64,000 bases of DNA, taken from the NCBI RefSeq assembly GCF_003634615.1, contig NZ_RBKX01000001.1, positions 3,410,001 through 3,474,000 of the forward strand, written 5' to 3'. Positions 50,502 through 59,155 of this stretch are shown here, piece by piece. The DNA comes from Flavobacterium sp. 102 (GTDB lineage: Bacteria > Bacteroidota > Bacteroidia > Flavobacteriales > Flavobacteriaceae). Position numbers and translations under genes: made by a program. Positions within the stretch are counted from its first letter, which is position 1. Every line of letters begins with the position of its first letter. The notes under the pieces are model-generated. The model worked only from the letters and a program-made list of their open reading frames with translations. It was not told the origin of the DNA and did no database searches.

Positions 50502-50870
50502 ATGAAAAATTTAAAAATTAGTTTCAAGGCATTCGTAGTAGTAACAATTATGCTGCTGGCAGCTAATGTATCGCATGCACAGGAAAAAAAATCAAATGGA
50601 AAAGCAGTAATAAAAACAATTTTAAACTGCGATCATTGTAAAGAATGCCCAACATGCGGTGGAAAGTTCAAAACCGAAATGTTAAAAATACCAGGCATTA
50701 AAATGTATGAACTGGATGATAAGGCAATGACGTTCACAGTATATTATAATCCAAAGAAGACAACTTTACAGGATATTAAGGTCAGCATCTCTAAATTGGG
50801 TTATGATGCCGATGAGGTAAAAGCCACACCCGAAGGAATTGCTTCATTGGATGGATGCTGTAAAATATAG
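50502..50870 (+). CDS. Periplasmic HMA-like protein with extra Cys motif
   Basis: 122 residues with signal peptide (FVVVTIMLLAANVSHAQ). The HMA-like domain has TILNCDHCKECPTCGGKF at about residues 44-61, where the usual CxxC (CDHC) is followed at once by a second (CPTC), and ends DGCCKI. The rest matches HMA strands and helices (IPGIKMYELDDKAMTFTVYY, ISKLGYDADEV). The four closely placed cysteines could bind a metal cluster. It is five bases before a methyltransferase gene, so the two are coupled. Confidence 0.8.
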   Translation: MKNLKISFKAFVVVTIMLLAANVSHAQEKKSNGKAVIKTILNCDHCKECPTCGGKFKTEMLKIPGIKMYELDDKAMTFTVYYNPKKTTLQDIKVSISKLGYDADEVKATPEGIASLDGCCKI

Positions 50871-50875
50871 CTACT

Positions 50876-51490
50876 ATGGAAAATAGTAAATCCCATTGGG
50901 AAAATGTTTTTGCTACCAAAAAACCAAATGAAGTTAGCTGGACACAGAAATTTCCTAAAACAGCAATCAGTTATATAGAAAATCTAAAACTGTCAAAAAC
51001 TGCCAACATTATTGATGTTGGTGGTGGCGACAGTAATTTAGTGGATATTCTGCTCATTAGAGGGTTTCAGAACATTTGGGTACTTGATATCTCTGAATTT
51101 GCTCTTGAAAGAGTAAAAAAGCGGTTAGGTAAACTGGCAGAAAAGGTAAATTGGATTGTTTCTGATATAATTGATTTTACTCCTGAAGTCAAATATGATT
51201 TTTGGCATGATAGGGCTTTATTCCATTTTTTAACAGAACAAGATCACATTAACAGTTACGTAGAAACTGTCAATAATGCTGTAGCGGATGATGGAAATTT
51301 TTTGCTTGGCACCTTTTCTGAAAATGGGCCGCTTAAATGCAGTGGTTTGGAAATAAAGCAATATTCAGAAAATACTATGGAACAAACATTTGCAGCTGGT
51401 TTCGGAGTAGTAAAATGTTTTACAGAGAATCATAAAACACCTTTTGATACGATACAGAACTTTCAGTTCTGCGGATTTAAAAAAAGATAA
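50876..51490 (+). CDS. Class I SAM-dependent methyltransferase
   Basis: 204 residues, cytoplasmic. Motif I NIIDVGGGDSNLVD (about residues 42-55), acidic beta 2 end WVLDIS (about 65-70), and FWHDRALFHFLTEQD (about 106-120) mark the fold. The N-terminal SHWENVFATKKPNEVSWTQK is typical of a family of small methyltransferases that occur beside heavy-metal genes. The substrate is unknown. It lies five bases after the HMA-like gene and two before the LTA-synthase-like gene. Confidence 0.88.
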   Translation: MENSKSHWENVFATKKPNEVSWTQKFPKTAISYIENLKLSKTANIIDVGGGDSNLVDILLIRGFQNIWVLDISEFALERVKKRLGKLAEKVNWIVSDIIDFTPEVKYDFWHDRALFHFLTEQDHINSYVETVNNAVADDGNFLLGTFSENGPLKCSGLEIKQYSENTMEQTFAAGFGVVKCFTENHKTPFDTIQNFQFCGFKKR

Positions 51491-51492
51491 AA

Positions 51493-53454
51493 ATGAAAAG
51501 TTTATGTAAAAGCCGGTTTTCATTACTGTATTCATTTATCATGACGTACGTTGTAATTTCTTTTCTCATAAGGGTTATTCTGTATTTTCTGTCCCTTAAT
51601 AATTTCGATTTTTCAGTATTGTCACTTGTAAGGATTTTTGGTTTGGGGCTTTTCTTTGATATATCGGTAGCCTTGTTTTTTTCTACAATCTATTCCCTTT
51701 ATCTGCTATTTCTTCCATCACGATTTATTGGGACATTTATAGATAAGACCATTACTTATTTTTTGGTAATACTACTTTTATTCATCATAGTATTCTCCTT
51801 TCTTGCAGAATTCCCATTTTGGCAGGAATTCAATACACGGTTCAATTTTATTGCTGTAGATTATCTAATTTATACCTACGAGGTTGTTGAAAATATTAAC
51901 CAGTCGTATCCAATACCATTAATTATTTTATTTCTTTTTACTATAATCTTTATCACACTTTTTATATACAAAAAGAAAAAAATCTTAAGGTCAACATTTC
52001 AACAAAGACCAAAATTCAGGAAACGCTTTGTAAATGTTGTCCCCTTATTGGCAATTACAGTAACATTAGCCTTTGTGGCAAAAAATAAGCAGGCAGAATG
52101 GAGTATTAATAATTACGAAAACGAGCTAAGCAAGAATGGTGTATTTTCATTTTTTTCTGCAGTGAATTCCAATCAGTTAGATTATAATACCTTTTATCAG
52201 ACAATTGCAAAAAGGCAGGCTTATAAAGTTTTAAAGAATGACTTGTTGCAAGGAAATCAATCTTTTGTCAATCAGGATTTCGACAACATTACGAGAACTG
52301 TATCTGGTAACGCAGAACAGCATCCAAATATTGTTTTAATAGCAATAGAGAGTCTTAGTGCCGATTTTTTGAAACGGTTTGGTAATCAGGAAAACTTAAC
52401 TCCAAATTATGAAGCATTAGCACAAAACAGCATATTCTTTACAAATCTGTACGCTACCGGTACACGGACAGTCCGGGGTATGGAAGCGCTTACACTTTGC
52501 GTTCCGCCAACCCCTGGCAACAGCATCGTCAGAAGACCCGATAACGACAGCTTATTTTCAATTGCTACCATATTAAAACAGAAAAACTATGATTTGAGTT
52601 TCATCTATGGTGGCGATGGCTATTTTGACAATATGAATACTTTTTTCGGTGGTCAAGGTTTTAATATAGTTGATAGAAACAGAGGCAATCCACTGTCTGA
52701 TGATATTAAAACCAAGCGATTTGAGATCAGTGACAACGAAGTTACTTTTGAGAATGCCTGGGGAATCTGTGATGAGGATAGCTATTCCCAATCCCTAAAA
52801 TATGCAGATCGCCTTTCACAGAAAAATAAACCATTTTTTCAATTCATTATGACAACTTCCAATCACAAACCATATACGTTTCCAAATGGTAAAATTAATA
52901 TGGCGCAAGGTACTAGGGAAAGTGCAATAAAATACACCGATTACGCTTTAGGAGAATACATTAGAAAAGCCCGGACAAAACCATGGTTTAAAAATACGGT
53001 CTTTGTTATTGTTGCCGATCATTGTGCAAGCAGTGCAGGTAGGTGGGAAATTAATATTGAAAATCATCATATTCCAGGCATGATCTATAATCTTAAGAAT
53101 CAAAAAGGAGAGATTGGAAAAGTAGTTTCACAAATTGATATAATGCCTACGCTGTTTGGATATTTAAAATGGAACTACGAAACGGAACTTTATGGTAAAG
53201 ACATCAATAGGATGGCACGTAATGAAGAAAGGGCGTTCTTAGGTAATTACAGGACGTTAGGAATGTTAAAGAGCAACTATTTTATCGAAATAAATGACAG
53301 AAAAAAAATAAATAATTACACATGGAATCACGATAAGAAATTGATGAAAAAAGTAAAAGTCAAGGATTTAGAAGTACTGGAAAAATTGACTATTTCGTAT
53401 TATCAGATTGCCAGCGAACGCTTTAAAAATGGCAGCATGAAGCAAAGTGACTAA
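51493..53454 (+). CDS. LTA-synthase-like sulfatase-fold membrane protein
   Basis: 653 residues. Five N-terminal membrane spans (about 1-210) precede a periplasmic alkaline-phosphatase/sulfatase domain: NIVLIAIESLSADFLKRF near 280, the probable catalytic Thr in ATGTRTVRGMEALTL near 322-336, IYGGDGYFDNMNTFFGGQGF near 375 and FVIVADHCASSAG near 505. In other bacteria such proteins transfer phosphoglycerol or phosphoethanolamine onto envelope polymers or lipids. In this block it may remodel the envelope to reduce metal binding. It is two bases after the methyltransferase gene. Confidence 0.85.
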   Translation: MKSLCKSRFSLLYSFIMTYVVISFLIRVILYFLSLNNFDFSVLSLVRIFGLGLFFDISVALFFSTIYSLYLLFLPSRFIGTFIDKTITYFLVILLLFIIVFSFLAEFPFWQEFNTRFNFIAVDYLIYTYEVVENINQSYPIPLIILFLFTIIFITLFIYKKKKILRSTFQQRPKFRKRFVNVVPLLAITVTLAFVAKNKQAEWSINNYENELSKNGVFSFFSAVNSNQLDYNTFYQTIAKRQAYKVLKNDLLQGNQSFVNQDFDNITRTVSGNAEQHPNIVLIAIESLSADFLKRFGNQENLTPNYEALAQNSIFFTNLYATGTRTVRGMEALTLCVPPTPGNSIVRRPDNDSLFSIATILKQKNYDLSFIYGGDGYFDNMNTFFGGQGFNIVDRNRGNPLSDDIKTKRFEISDNEVTFENAWGICDEDSYSQSLKYADRLSQKNKPFFQFIMTTSNHKPYTFPNGKINMAQGTRESAIKYTDYALGEYIRKARTKPWFKNTVFVIVADHCASSAGRWEINIENHHIPGMIYNLKNQKGEIGKVVSQIDIMPTLFGYLKWNYETELYGKDINRMARNEERAFLGNYRTLGMLKSNYFIEINDRKKINNYTWNHDKKLMKKVKVKDLEVLEKLTISYYQIASERFKNGSMKQSD

Positions 53455-53519
53455 AGCCACACTTTATAAGCTCTAAAGGAAGTCAAAAAAAGAAAATTAA
53501 AAGTCAAAAAATAGTAATT

Positions 53520-54389
53520 ATGCTGTTAAATAAGAAAATATCAATATTCACATTCTTAAAACAAATTAAATTTGACATTATTGCCATTTTGATTTATGCC
53601 ATTGTTGTTGGTATTGCAGATCAGTATGGTTTTCTTTCAAAAATAGAAATACCAATTGCGGTAAGTGCTATTATAGGTACAGCATTATCATTACTGTTGG
53701 CTTTTAGGACTGCTCAGGCTTATGAAAGATGGTGGGAAGCAAGGATTATATGGGGCGCAATTGTAAATGATTCAAGAACATTAATTCGCCAGGTAAAACA
53801 GTTTGTGCCCAAAAAAGATGCTGATGTTGTCAAAGAATTTGCTTACCGGCAGATTGTTTGGTGCTATGCGCTGGGTGAAACATTGCGAAAATTGTCGTAT
53901 TCAAAAAAAGTCTACGATTACGTGAAGGAACATAAAATACCAAAAAACAATGTGCCAAATAGTATAATGAACCAACATGGTGCGGCATTATCTAAACTGG
54001 ATATAGGTGACTTTAAGCAAGTCCAGATTGATAGCACTTTAAGCCGCCTATGTGACGCGATGGGTAAATGCGAACGAATTAAAAATACGGTCTTTCCAAA
54101 ATCATATAGCCTATTAGTCCACTTTTTGATTTATGTTTTTGCAACCTTGCTACCATTTGGCTTAAAGGATGAATATGTCTTGGTAGAAATTTTTTTAACC
54201 GCTTTGATCCCCATAATTTTTATAGCAATTGAAAGGACAGCAATCATATTACAGGACCCATTTGAAAACGTAACAACCGATATTCCAATGACAACGCTTG
54301 CTACTACTATAGAAATTAATATTAAGGAACTAATAGGTGATGATGATTTACCATTTCAGGAAAAGCCAAAGACTTTTTACATTATGTAA
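53520..54389 (+). CDS. Bestrophin-family membrane protein (UPF0187)
   Basis: 289 residues, inner membrane. The family signature SLLLAFRTAQAYERWWEARI then IWGAIVNDSRTL is at about residues 57-90, followed by membrane spans near 200-240 and the conserved IILQDPFENVTTDIPM near 239-255. Bacterial bestrophins form pentameric ion channels. Placed between an envelope enzyme and metal exporters, it may balance charge during cation export. The gap to the previous gene is 65 bp. Confidence 0.9.
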   Translation: MLLNKKISIFTFLKQIKFDIIAILIYAIVVGIADQYGFLSKIEIPIAVSAIIGTALSLLLAFRTAQAYERWWEARIIWGAIVNDSRTLIRQVKQFVPKKDADVVKEFAYRQIVWCYALGETLRKLSYSKKVYDYVKEHKIPKNNVPNSIMNQHGAALSKLDIGDFKQVQIDSTLSRLCDAMGKCERIKNTVFPKSYSLLVHFLIYVFATLLPFGLKDEYVLVEIFLTALIPIIFIAIERTAIILQDPFENVTTDIPMTTLATTIEINIKELIGDDDLPFQEKPKTFYIM

Positions 54390-54413
54390 TTAACGTTAAA
54401 AAATAGTGCGATT

Positions 54414-54800
54414 ATGTTACAGCTTTTAGATTTTACCGGACAGAATATTATAGCTACGAAAGCAGATGACCTCTTAGGGTTGAAGGATTATGAAAAAATT
54501 CATCCATTTATTCATAATATCATAAACACTGGTAATAAAGTGAGGTGGTATTTTGAAATGGATGATGATTCCAATTCAGGTTCAACTGGCTTTTGGGAAG
54601 ACGGCGTTATCGAAATAAATTATGGCAGTATGAAATTTACGCATTCTGATGACATTGAGGTTATTGCTATTGTGGGAGATAAAAAATGGGAAAAGTGCAT
54701 GAAATCCATAATGAAGCCATTTAAAAATGCTAAAGTGGTTTATTTTGAAATGGCGGAAAAAGAAAAGGCTAAAGCATGGATTATCAATAATGAAAAATAA
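54414..54800 (+). CDS. SpoIIAA-like (STAS-fold) protein
   Basis: 128 residues, cytoplasmic. Blocks NIIATKADDLLGLKDYEKI, VRWYFEMDDD, IEVIAIVGDKKWEKCMKSIM and VVYFEMAEKEKAKAWI fit the SpoIIAA-like domain that often accompanies membrane transporters. A regulatory partner for a neighbouring channel or transporter is plausible. It starts 24 bp after the bestrophin gene and ends 21 bp before the MgtC-like gene. Confidence 0.85.
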   Translation: MLQLLDFTGQNIIATKADDLLGLKDYEKIHPFIHNIINTGNKVRWYFEMDDDSNSGSTGFWEDGVIEINYGSMKFTHSDDIEVIAIVGDKKWEKCMKSIMKPFKNAKVVYFEMAEKEKAKAWIINNEK

Positions 54801-54821
54801 ACTAACGAACATCTAAAAATT

Positions 54822-55289
54822 ATGGATATAAATGGTGAATTAATGATTGTTTCCAAATTACTTGTCTCTTTTCTGTTAGGCGCCTTTATAGGTTTTGACA
54901 GGGAAAGGCACGGCAGGGATGCAGGGATCAGGACCTATGCAGCTGTATGCATTGGTGCTACGCTATTTACAGCAATTACATCTCACTTAGTTAACAATCC
55001 GGCTGACACTTCAAGAGTGATAGCCAATATTATTACTGGTGTTGGTTTTCTTGGAGCAGGTATTATTTATCGCAATTCCAGTGCAGGAACATCCCACGGA
55101 TTAACAACGGCCGCCACTGTTTGGTGTACGTCAGCGGTTGGAGTTGCGGTTGGATTGGATATGTATATTATAGCAATAGTGGCAGCTTTGGCACTGTACT
55201 TTTTACTTTCACTACACCATCAAAAGTGGTATATAAAATGGAAACAAAAAATGGCGCACCATCACGACACGGAAAATGAAAACGACTAA
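54822..55289 (+). CDS. MgtC/SapB-family membrane protein
   Basis: 155 residues with four membrane spans. The conserved segment LLGAFIGFDRERHGRDAGIR then TYAAVCIGATLF, and the later GVGFLGAGIIYRN and AATVWCTSAVGVAVGL, are diagnostic of MgtC/SapB. These proteins help in Mg2+ limitation and membrane potential control; the extended C-terminal domain of virulence MgtC is missing. It is placed in a run of cation genes just before the CDF exporter. Confidence 0.9.
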   Translation: MDINGELMIVSKLLVSFLLGAFIGFDRERHGRDAGIRTYAAVCIGATLFTAITSHLVNNPADTSRVIANIITGVGFLGAGIIYRNSSAGTSHGLTTAATVWCTSAVGVAVGLDMYIIAIVAALALYFLLSLHHQKWYIKWKQKMAHHHDTENEND

Positions 55290-55318
55290 TAGCAAAGGGG
55301 AACTTTACATCAGGAAAT

Positions 55319-56215
55319 ATGGCTACAAACACTATATCGGCAGGAAATAAACACAATAAATCTTTAAAGATTGTATTTGTAATTACACTATCTTATTTCG
55401 TTGTTGAAGTAATAGTAGGATTCATTTCCAATAGTCTTGCATTGCTTTCAGATGCCGCACACATGCTTACAGATGTAGCGGGTCAGGCATTGGCACTTTT
55501 TGCCATTTGGATGGCTTCAAAACCCCGAAACAGCAAAAAGTCCTATGGCTATTTAAGGACCGAAATATTTTCAGCCTTGATAAATGCCATAGTGCTGATA
55601 TTTATTTCGGGCTACATATTGTATGAAGCTTGGCTTAGATTTGAGAACCCACCGGCAGTAGCGGGTATCCCAATGCTTATCGTTTCTGTTTGTGGCCTAC
55701 TAATCAATTTGATTTCCATGAAAGTCTTATCAGCAGGGTCAAAAGAAAGTATCAATATAAAAGGTGCTTTTTTAGAAGTGGTAAGCGATATGTTAAGCTC
55801 CATTGCCGTAATTATAGCAGGCATCATTATTCTGGCAACAGGCTGGTTGTTGATTGACCCAATCATAAGTGCATTAATAGGCCTGTTTATTTTGCCAAGA
55901 ACGTTTGGTTTATTAAAGGAATCTGTAGACATCTTATTGGAAGGTGTTCCAAAAGATGTCAATTTTACTGCGGTAGAAAAATATTTAAAAGAAAAGCCCG
56001 GCGTAGAATCAGTGCATGATGTGCATGTTTGGTCGCTAACCTCCGGGGTAAATGCACTGAGCGGTCATATTATAATGAAACCGGAAACCACTATTTTAGA
56101 AATGAATGAAATAATTTTTGAAATCAAACAGGAATTAAATTCAAATTATAAAATAAATCACACCACATTAGAAGTTCATTTAGAACGCGAAGGATATATC
56201 CCGAATAATATCTAA
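55319..56215 (+). CDS. czcD: Cation diffusion facilitator (CzcD/ZitB type)
   Basis: 298 residues with six membrane spans. Zinc-site motifs are seen: LLSDAAHMLTDVAGQALALF near 45-64 (Asp and His-x3-Asp) and LEVVSDMLSSIAVIIAGII near 143-161 (in TM5, where Zn-type CDFs have H-x3-D, the first ligand here is Val-Ser-Asp). The C-terminal domain has VHDVHVWSLTSGVNALSGHI, typical of CDFs. It exports Zn2+ or Co2+/Cd2+ from cytoplasm to periplasm. It is the last of the close-packed genes before a leader-like peptide and the P-type ATPase. Confidence 0.93.
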   Translation: MATNTISAGNKHNKSLKIVFVITLSYFVVEVIVGFISNSLALLSDAAHMLTDVAGQALALFAIWMASKPRNSKKSYGYLRTEIFSALINAIVLIFISGYILYEAWLRFENPPAVAGIPMLIVSVCGLLINLISMKVLSAGSKESINIKGAFLEVVSDMLSSIAVIIAGIIILATGWLLIDPIISALIGLFILPRTFGLLKESVDILLEGVPKDVNFTAVEKYLKEKPGVESVHDVHVWSLTSGVNALSGHIIMKPETTILEMNEIIFEIKQELNSNYKINHTTLEVHLEREGYIPNNI

Positions 56216-56286
56216 TTGTATCGTAAGTAATAATGGTATAAAAATTGCATATATGTATTGTAGTAGTAACATAAAAAATTTAAAAA

Positions 56287-56367
56287 ATGAAAAACAGGCT
56301 CAATTGTTGGAAATGTGTATTGATGCTTTCAGGTTTAGCGGGAATGGCAATAAGTTTTTCAGCATAA
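56287..56367 (+). CDS. Possible 26-aa leader peptide with CWKC
   Basis: Frame from ATG 56287 to TAA 56365 encoding MKNRLNCWKC followed by VLMLSGLAGMAISFSA. It has a short hydrophobic end and a CWKC motif. It is followed after 23 bp by a terminator-like hairpin and then by a membrane protein gene and the ATPase. This layout resembles a leader peptide and attenuator. The coding status is uncertain because of its size. Confidence 0.45.
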   Translation: MKNRLNCWKCVLMLSGLAGMAISFSA

Positions 56368-56390
56368 TATTTCGTAAATAAATCAAGTTT

Positions 56391-56429
56391 AGGTTGTAAT
56401 TTAGTAAAACTATTTTACAACCTTTTTTT
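56391..56429 (+). terminator. Terminator or attenuator hairpin
   Basis: AGGTTGTAA (56391-56399) pairs with TTACAACCT (56415-56423) and is followed directly by T residues (to 56429). It is a good intrinsic terminator that lies between the 26-codon frame and the gene at 56451. Confidence 0.8.
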
Positions 56430-56450
56430 ATGGTTTAATAAACTGTTGTT

Positions 56451-56642
56451 ATGAAAATATTTTTTTATTTTTTGCTTGGATTGATTCTAGTTGCTTTAAC
56501 CATCGATATCTATTCTTATTTTAATGAAGGCTTCTTTTGGACACCTATTTCTAAAATTGTAAATATTAGCACCCCTGTATTTTTATTTATATATCTGCTA
56601 ATATGGTTCATTAAAGAAAAAAATGAAGCACCAAAACAATAA
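56451..56642 (+). CDS. Small two-span membrane protein, 63 aa
   Basis: 63 residues: MKIFFYFLLGLILVALTIDI is a first span, and STPVFLFIYLLIWFIKEKN a second. The end is charged (KEKNEAPKQ). Family unknown. It sits between an attenuator-like hairpin and the ZntA-type ATPase gene and may be a small accessory subunit. Confidence 0.55.
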   Translation: MKIFFYFLLGLILVALTIDIYSYFNEGFFWTPISKIVNISTPVFLFIYLLIWFIKEKNEAPKQ

Positions 56643-56785
56643 AACTGCATAAAAAAGAATGGCTGGGAATATATTCTGCATGCAGAATTTATTTGATAAG
56701 ATTAGAACACGAAAAAAATAAAAATAGTGTATGTAGTAAAACTTTAAACGAAGACTTAAAAACATAATCAAAAACAAAAAATAAT

Positions 56786-58774
56786 ATGAAAAAGCAAGAT
56801 ATAGGTGATGAAAACAAAAGTAAAGTAAGTAAAGCTCCTAATCCAAAAACTGATCAGCCCAAAGAAGTCCATTCAGAAAACGACGACCATGACCACGATC
56901 AAATAGGCGAAGAAGATTCCGATTGGAAAAGCCATTGGCAGCTACTGCTCGCTATCGCAATCCTGTTTGTTATGCTGACTTTGGAATTTGGTTTTGCCTA
57001 CGTCCCCGAATTCCCTATCAACCTAATCATATTTAGTGTCGCATATCTGCTTGCGGGATACAACGTACTCTATATGGCGTGGAGAAAAGCAATCCGTTTT
57101 GATTTCTTCAATGAATTCTTCCTGATGAGCGTAGCAACTATCGGAGCATTCGCCATTGGATCATACAGCGAAGGCGTTGCAGTAATGGCGTTCTATTCCA
57201 TTGGCGAATGGTTTCAGGATGCCGCGGTTAACAGGGCAAAACGAAGTATTAAGGCGTTACTTGATATTAGACCAGATGAAGTAACGGTTATCAGAAACGG
57301 AAAAGCAGAAGTCATTAACCCGAAGGATGTTGGACTCGACGAAATCATAAGGGTTAAGCCTGGTGAAAAAGTGGCTTTGGATGGCGAACTCATTTCAGAA
57401 AAAGCATCTTTCAACACTGCTGCACTAACAGGAGAAAGCAAACCGGACAGCAAAGCAAAAGGCGATACTGTATATGCCGGTATGATTAACCTGAACACGG
57501 TGGCCGAAATAAAAGTAACTTCATTGTTTACGGACAGCAAACTAAGTAAAATCCTCGAAATGGTTCAGGATGCTACGGCTCGTAAATCGCAGACACAGTT
57601 ATTCATCAGCCGTTTCGCAAAAATATATACGCCTATTGTATTTGCTTTGGCAGTAGCAGTTTGCCTTATTCCCTATTTTTTTGTTGAAAATTACAGTTTC
57701 AGCGAATGGTTTTATCGTGCTTTGGTATTCCTCGTAATTAGCTGTCCTTGTGCATTGGTAGTCTCTATTCCATTAGGATATTTTGGCGGCATCGGATTGG
57801 CTTCACGAAACGGAATCCTCTTTAAAGGTTCTAATTTCCTTGACGTTATGACCGCTATTAATGCTGTTGTTATGGACAAGACCGGTACCCTCACAGAAGG
57901 TGTTTTTAAAGTACAGGAGATAGTTACCAAAGATATAGAGGAACCCTATCTCGTTAAATTGGCTGCTGCCATTGAGAGCCAGTCAACACATCCAATTGGA
58001 ATAGCTATTGTGCAACATGCAGGAACAGAAAAGGGCAAAGCATTAAGCATTGCAGAAGTTGAAGAGATTTCAGGGCATGGCTTGAAAGGCAAGATTGACG
58101 GCAAGGAAGTATTAGCAGGAAATACCAAGCTTATGAAGAAATTCAAGATTGAGTACCCTGCTGAAATTGACAGCATTGTTTACACTATTGTTGTAGTTGC
58201 GGTAGATAAAAAGTACAAAGGACATATTACTATTGCTGATAAAATCAAAGAAGACGCAGCACAGGCAATTAAGGAATTACATGCACTTAATATAAAAACT
58301 GTTATGCTTTCAGGCGATAAGCAGGCAGTTGTTGACGAAGTAGCCAAAAAATTAGGGATTGACAACGCCTATGGTGATTTGTTGCCTGAAGATAAAGTAA
58401 AAAAAGTGCAAGATTTGAAAAATGAAGGGAAACACATTGCTTTTGTTGGAGATGGTGTAAACGATGCACCGGTAGTCGCATTGGCAGATGCAGGAATTGC
58501 AATGGGAGGTTTAGGAAGCGATGCCACTATAGAAACCGCCGATATTGTGATCCAAAACGACCAGCCGTCAAAAATTGTAACCGCAATCAAAATAGGAAAA
58601 CTTACCAAACAAATTGTATGGCAAAATATCATCCTCGCAATGACTGTGAAATTAATAGTTTTAGGCCTGGGTGCTGGTGGTATAGCAACGCTTTGGGAAG
58701 CAGTTATAGCCGATGTTGGCGTAGCCTTATTGGCTATCCTTAATGCAGTTAGAATACAGCGAATGAAATTGTAA
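56786..58774 (+). CDS. zntA: Zn/Cd/Pb-translocating P1B-type ATPase
   Basis: 662 residues, inner membrane. An acidic/His-rich N-terminus (HSENDDHDHDQIGEEDSD) replaces the HMA domain. Core motifs are the TGES phosphatase loop, CPC in VISCPCALVVSIPLGYFGG at about 317-335 (the SCPCALVxSxPLG form of P1B-2 Zn/Cd/Pb pumps), DKTGT at about 364, STHPIG near 400 and GDGVNDAPVVALADAGIAMG. The conserved C-terminal Asp of Zn pumps appears in VIADVGVALLAILNAVR. It exports Zn2+ or Cd2+. A short stretch at 59052 downstream resembles the end of this gene. Confidence 0.95.
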   Translation: MKKQDIGDENKSKVSKAPNPKTDQPKEVHSENDDHDHDQIGEEDSDWKSHWQLLLAIAILFVMLTLEFGFAYVPEFPINLIIFSVAYLLAGYNVLYMAWRKAIRFDFFNEFFLMSVATIGAFAIGSYSEGVAVMAFYSIGEWFQDAAVNRAKRSIKALLDIRPDEVTVIRNGKAEVINPKDVGLDEIIRVKPGEKVALDGELISEKASFNTAALTGESKPDSKAKGDTVYAGMINLNTVAEIKVTSLFTDSKLSKILEMVQDATARKSQTQLFISRFAKIYTPIVFALAVAVCLIPYFFVENYSFSEWFYRALVFLVISCPCALVVSIPLGYFGGIGLASRNGILFKGSNFLDVMTAINAVVMDKTGTLTEGVFKVQEIVTKDIEEPYLVKLAAAIESQSTHPIGIAIVQHAGTEKGKALSIAEVEEISGHGLKGKIDGKEVLAGNTKLMKKFKIEYPAEIDSIVYTIVVVAVDKKYKGHITIADKIKEDAAQAIKELHALNIKTVMLSGDKQAVVDEVAKKLGIDNAYGDLLPEDKVKKVQDLKNEGKHIAFVGDGVNDAPVVALADAGIAMGGLGSDATIETADIVIQNDQPSKIVTAIKIGKLTKQIVWQNIILAMTVKLIVLGLGAGGIATLWEAVIADVGVALLAILNAVRIQRMKL

Positions 58775-58820
58775 TAATTCAGACTATTTAAAAAGTAAGG
58801 TTATTTCAGCATTTAGGTTA

Positions 58821-58985
58821 ATGGGAAAAATAAAATCTAAAAAAATTGTTACCAGAAATGGAAAGATTATTATCAAGAGGTCTAAGAAAAAAGAAAAATT
58901 TCTGCTATACTTGGTAGTTGGATTCATAATTTTCTTAATATCTTTTACTATTGTATTCATTTTAGCGGTTGTTGATATAATATAA
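58821..58985 (+). CDS. Small basic membrane protein, 54 aa
   Basis: 54-codon frame from ATG 58821 to TAA 58983. It has a Lys-rich start (GKIKSKKIVTRNGK, IIIKRSKKKEK) and one long span (FLLYLVVGFIIFLISFTIVF). It resembles in layout the small proteins at 43316 and 43503. It starts 46 bp after the ATPase gene. Function unknown. Confidence 0.5.
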   Translation: MGKIKSKKIVTRNGKIIIKRSKKKEKFLLYLVVGFIIFLISFTIVFILAVVDII

Positions 58986-59051
58986 CCAATCATATAACTT
59001 GAGAGGATTTTGCAATAATTGTACTTGCCTTAGATATATAATACTTGGTCA

Positions 59052-59123
59052 ATGATAATTTTTAATTCAGTTAGGATACATCGAATGAAATTTGTAGAAA
59101 AATACAAATCAAAAGATATGTAA
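59052..59123 (+). pseudogene. Remnant of a P1B ATPase 3' end
   Basis: The frame encodes MIIFNSVRIHRMKF and then VEKYKSKDM. The first part matches the end of the ATPase at 56786 (AILNAVRIQRMKL), and the DNA of the two segments is very similar over about 35 bases. It appears to be the leftover tail of a second ATPase or a partial duplication that was lost by deletion. It sits just before the DtxR-like gene. Confidence 0.55.
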
Positions 59124-59155
59124 ATAACATTTATAGCATTTCAATTTAATATATT

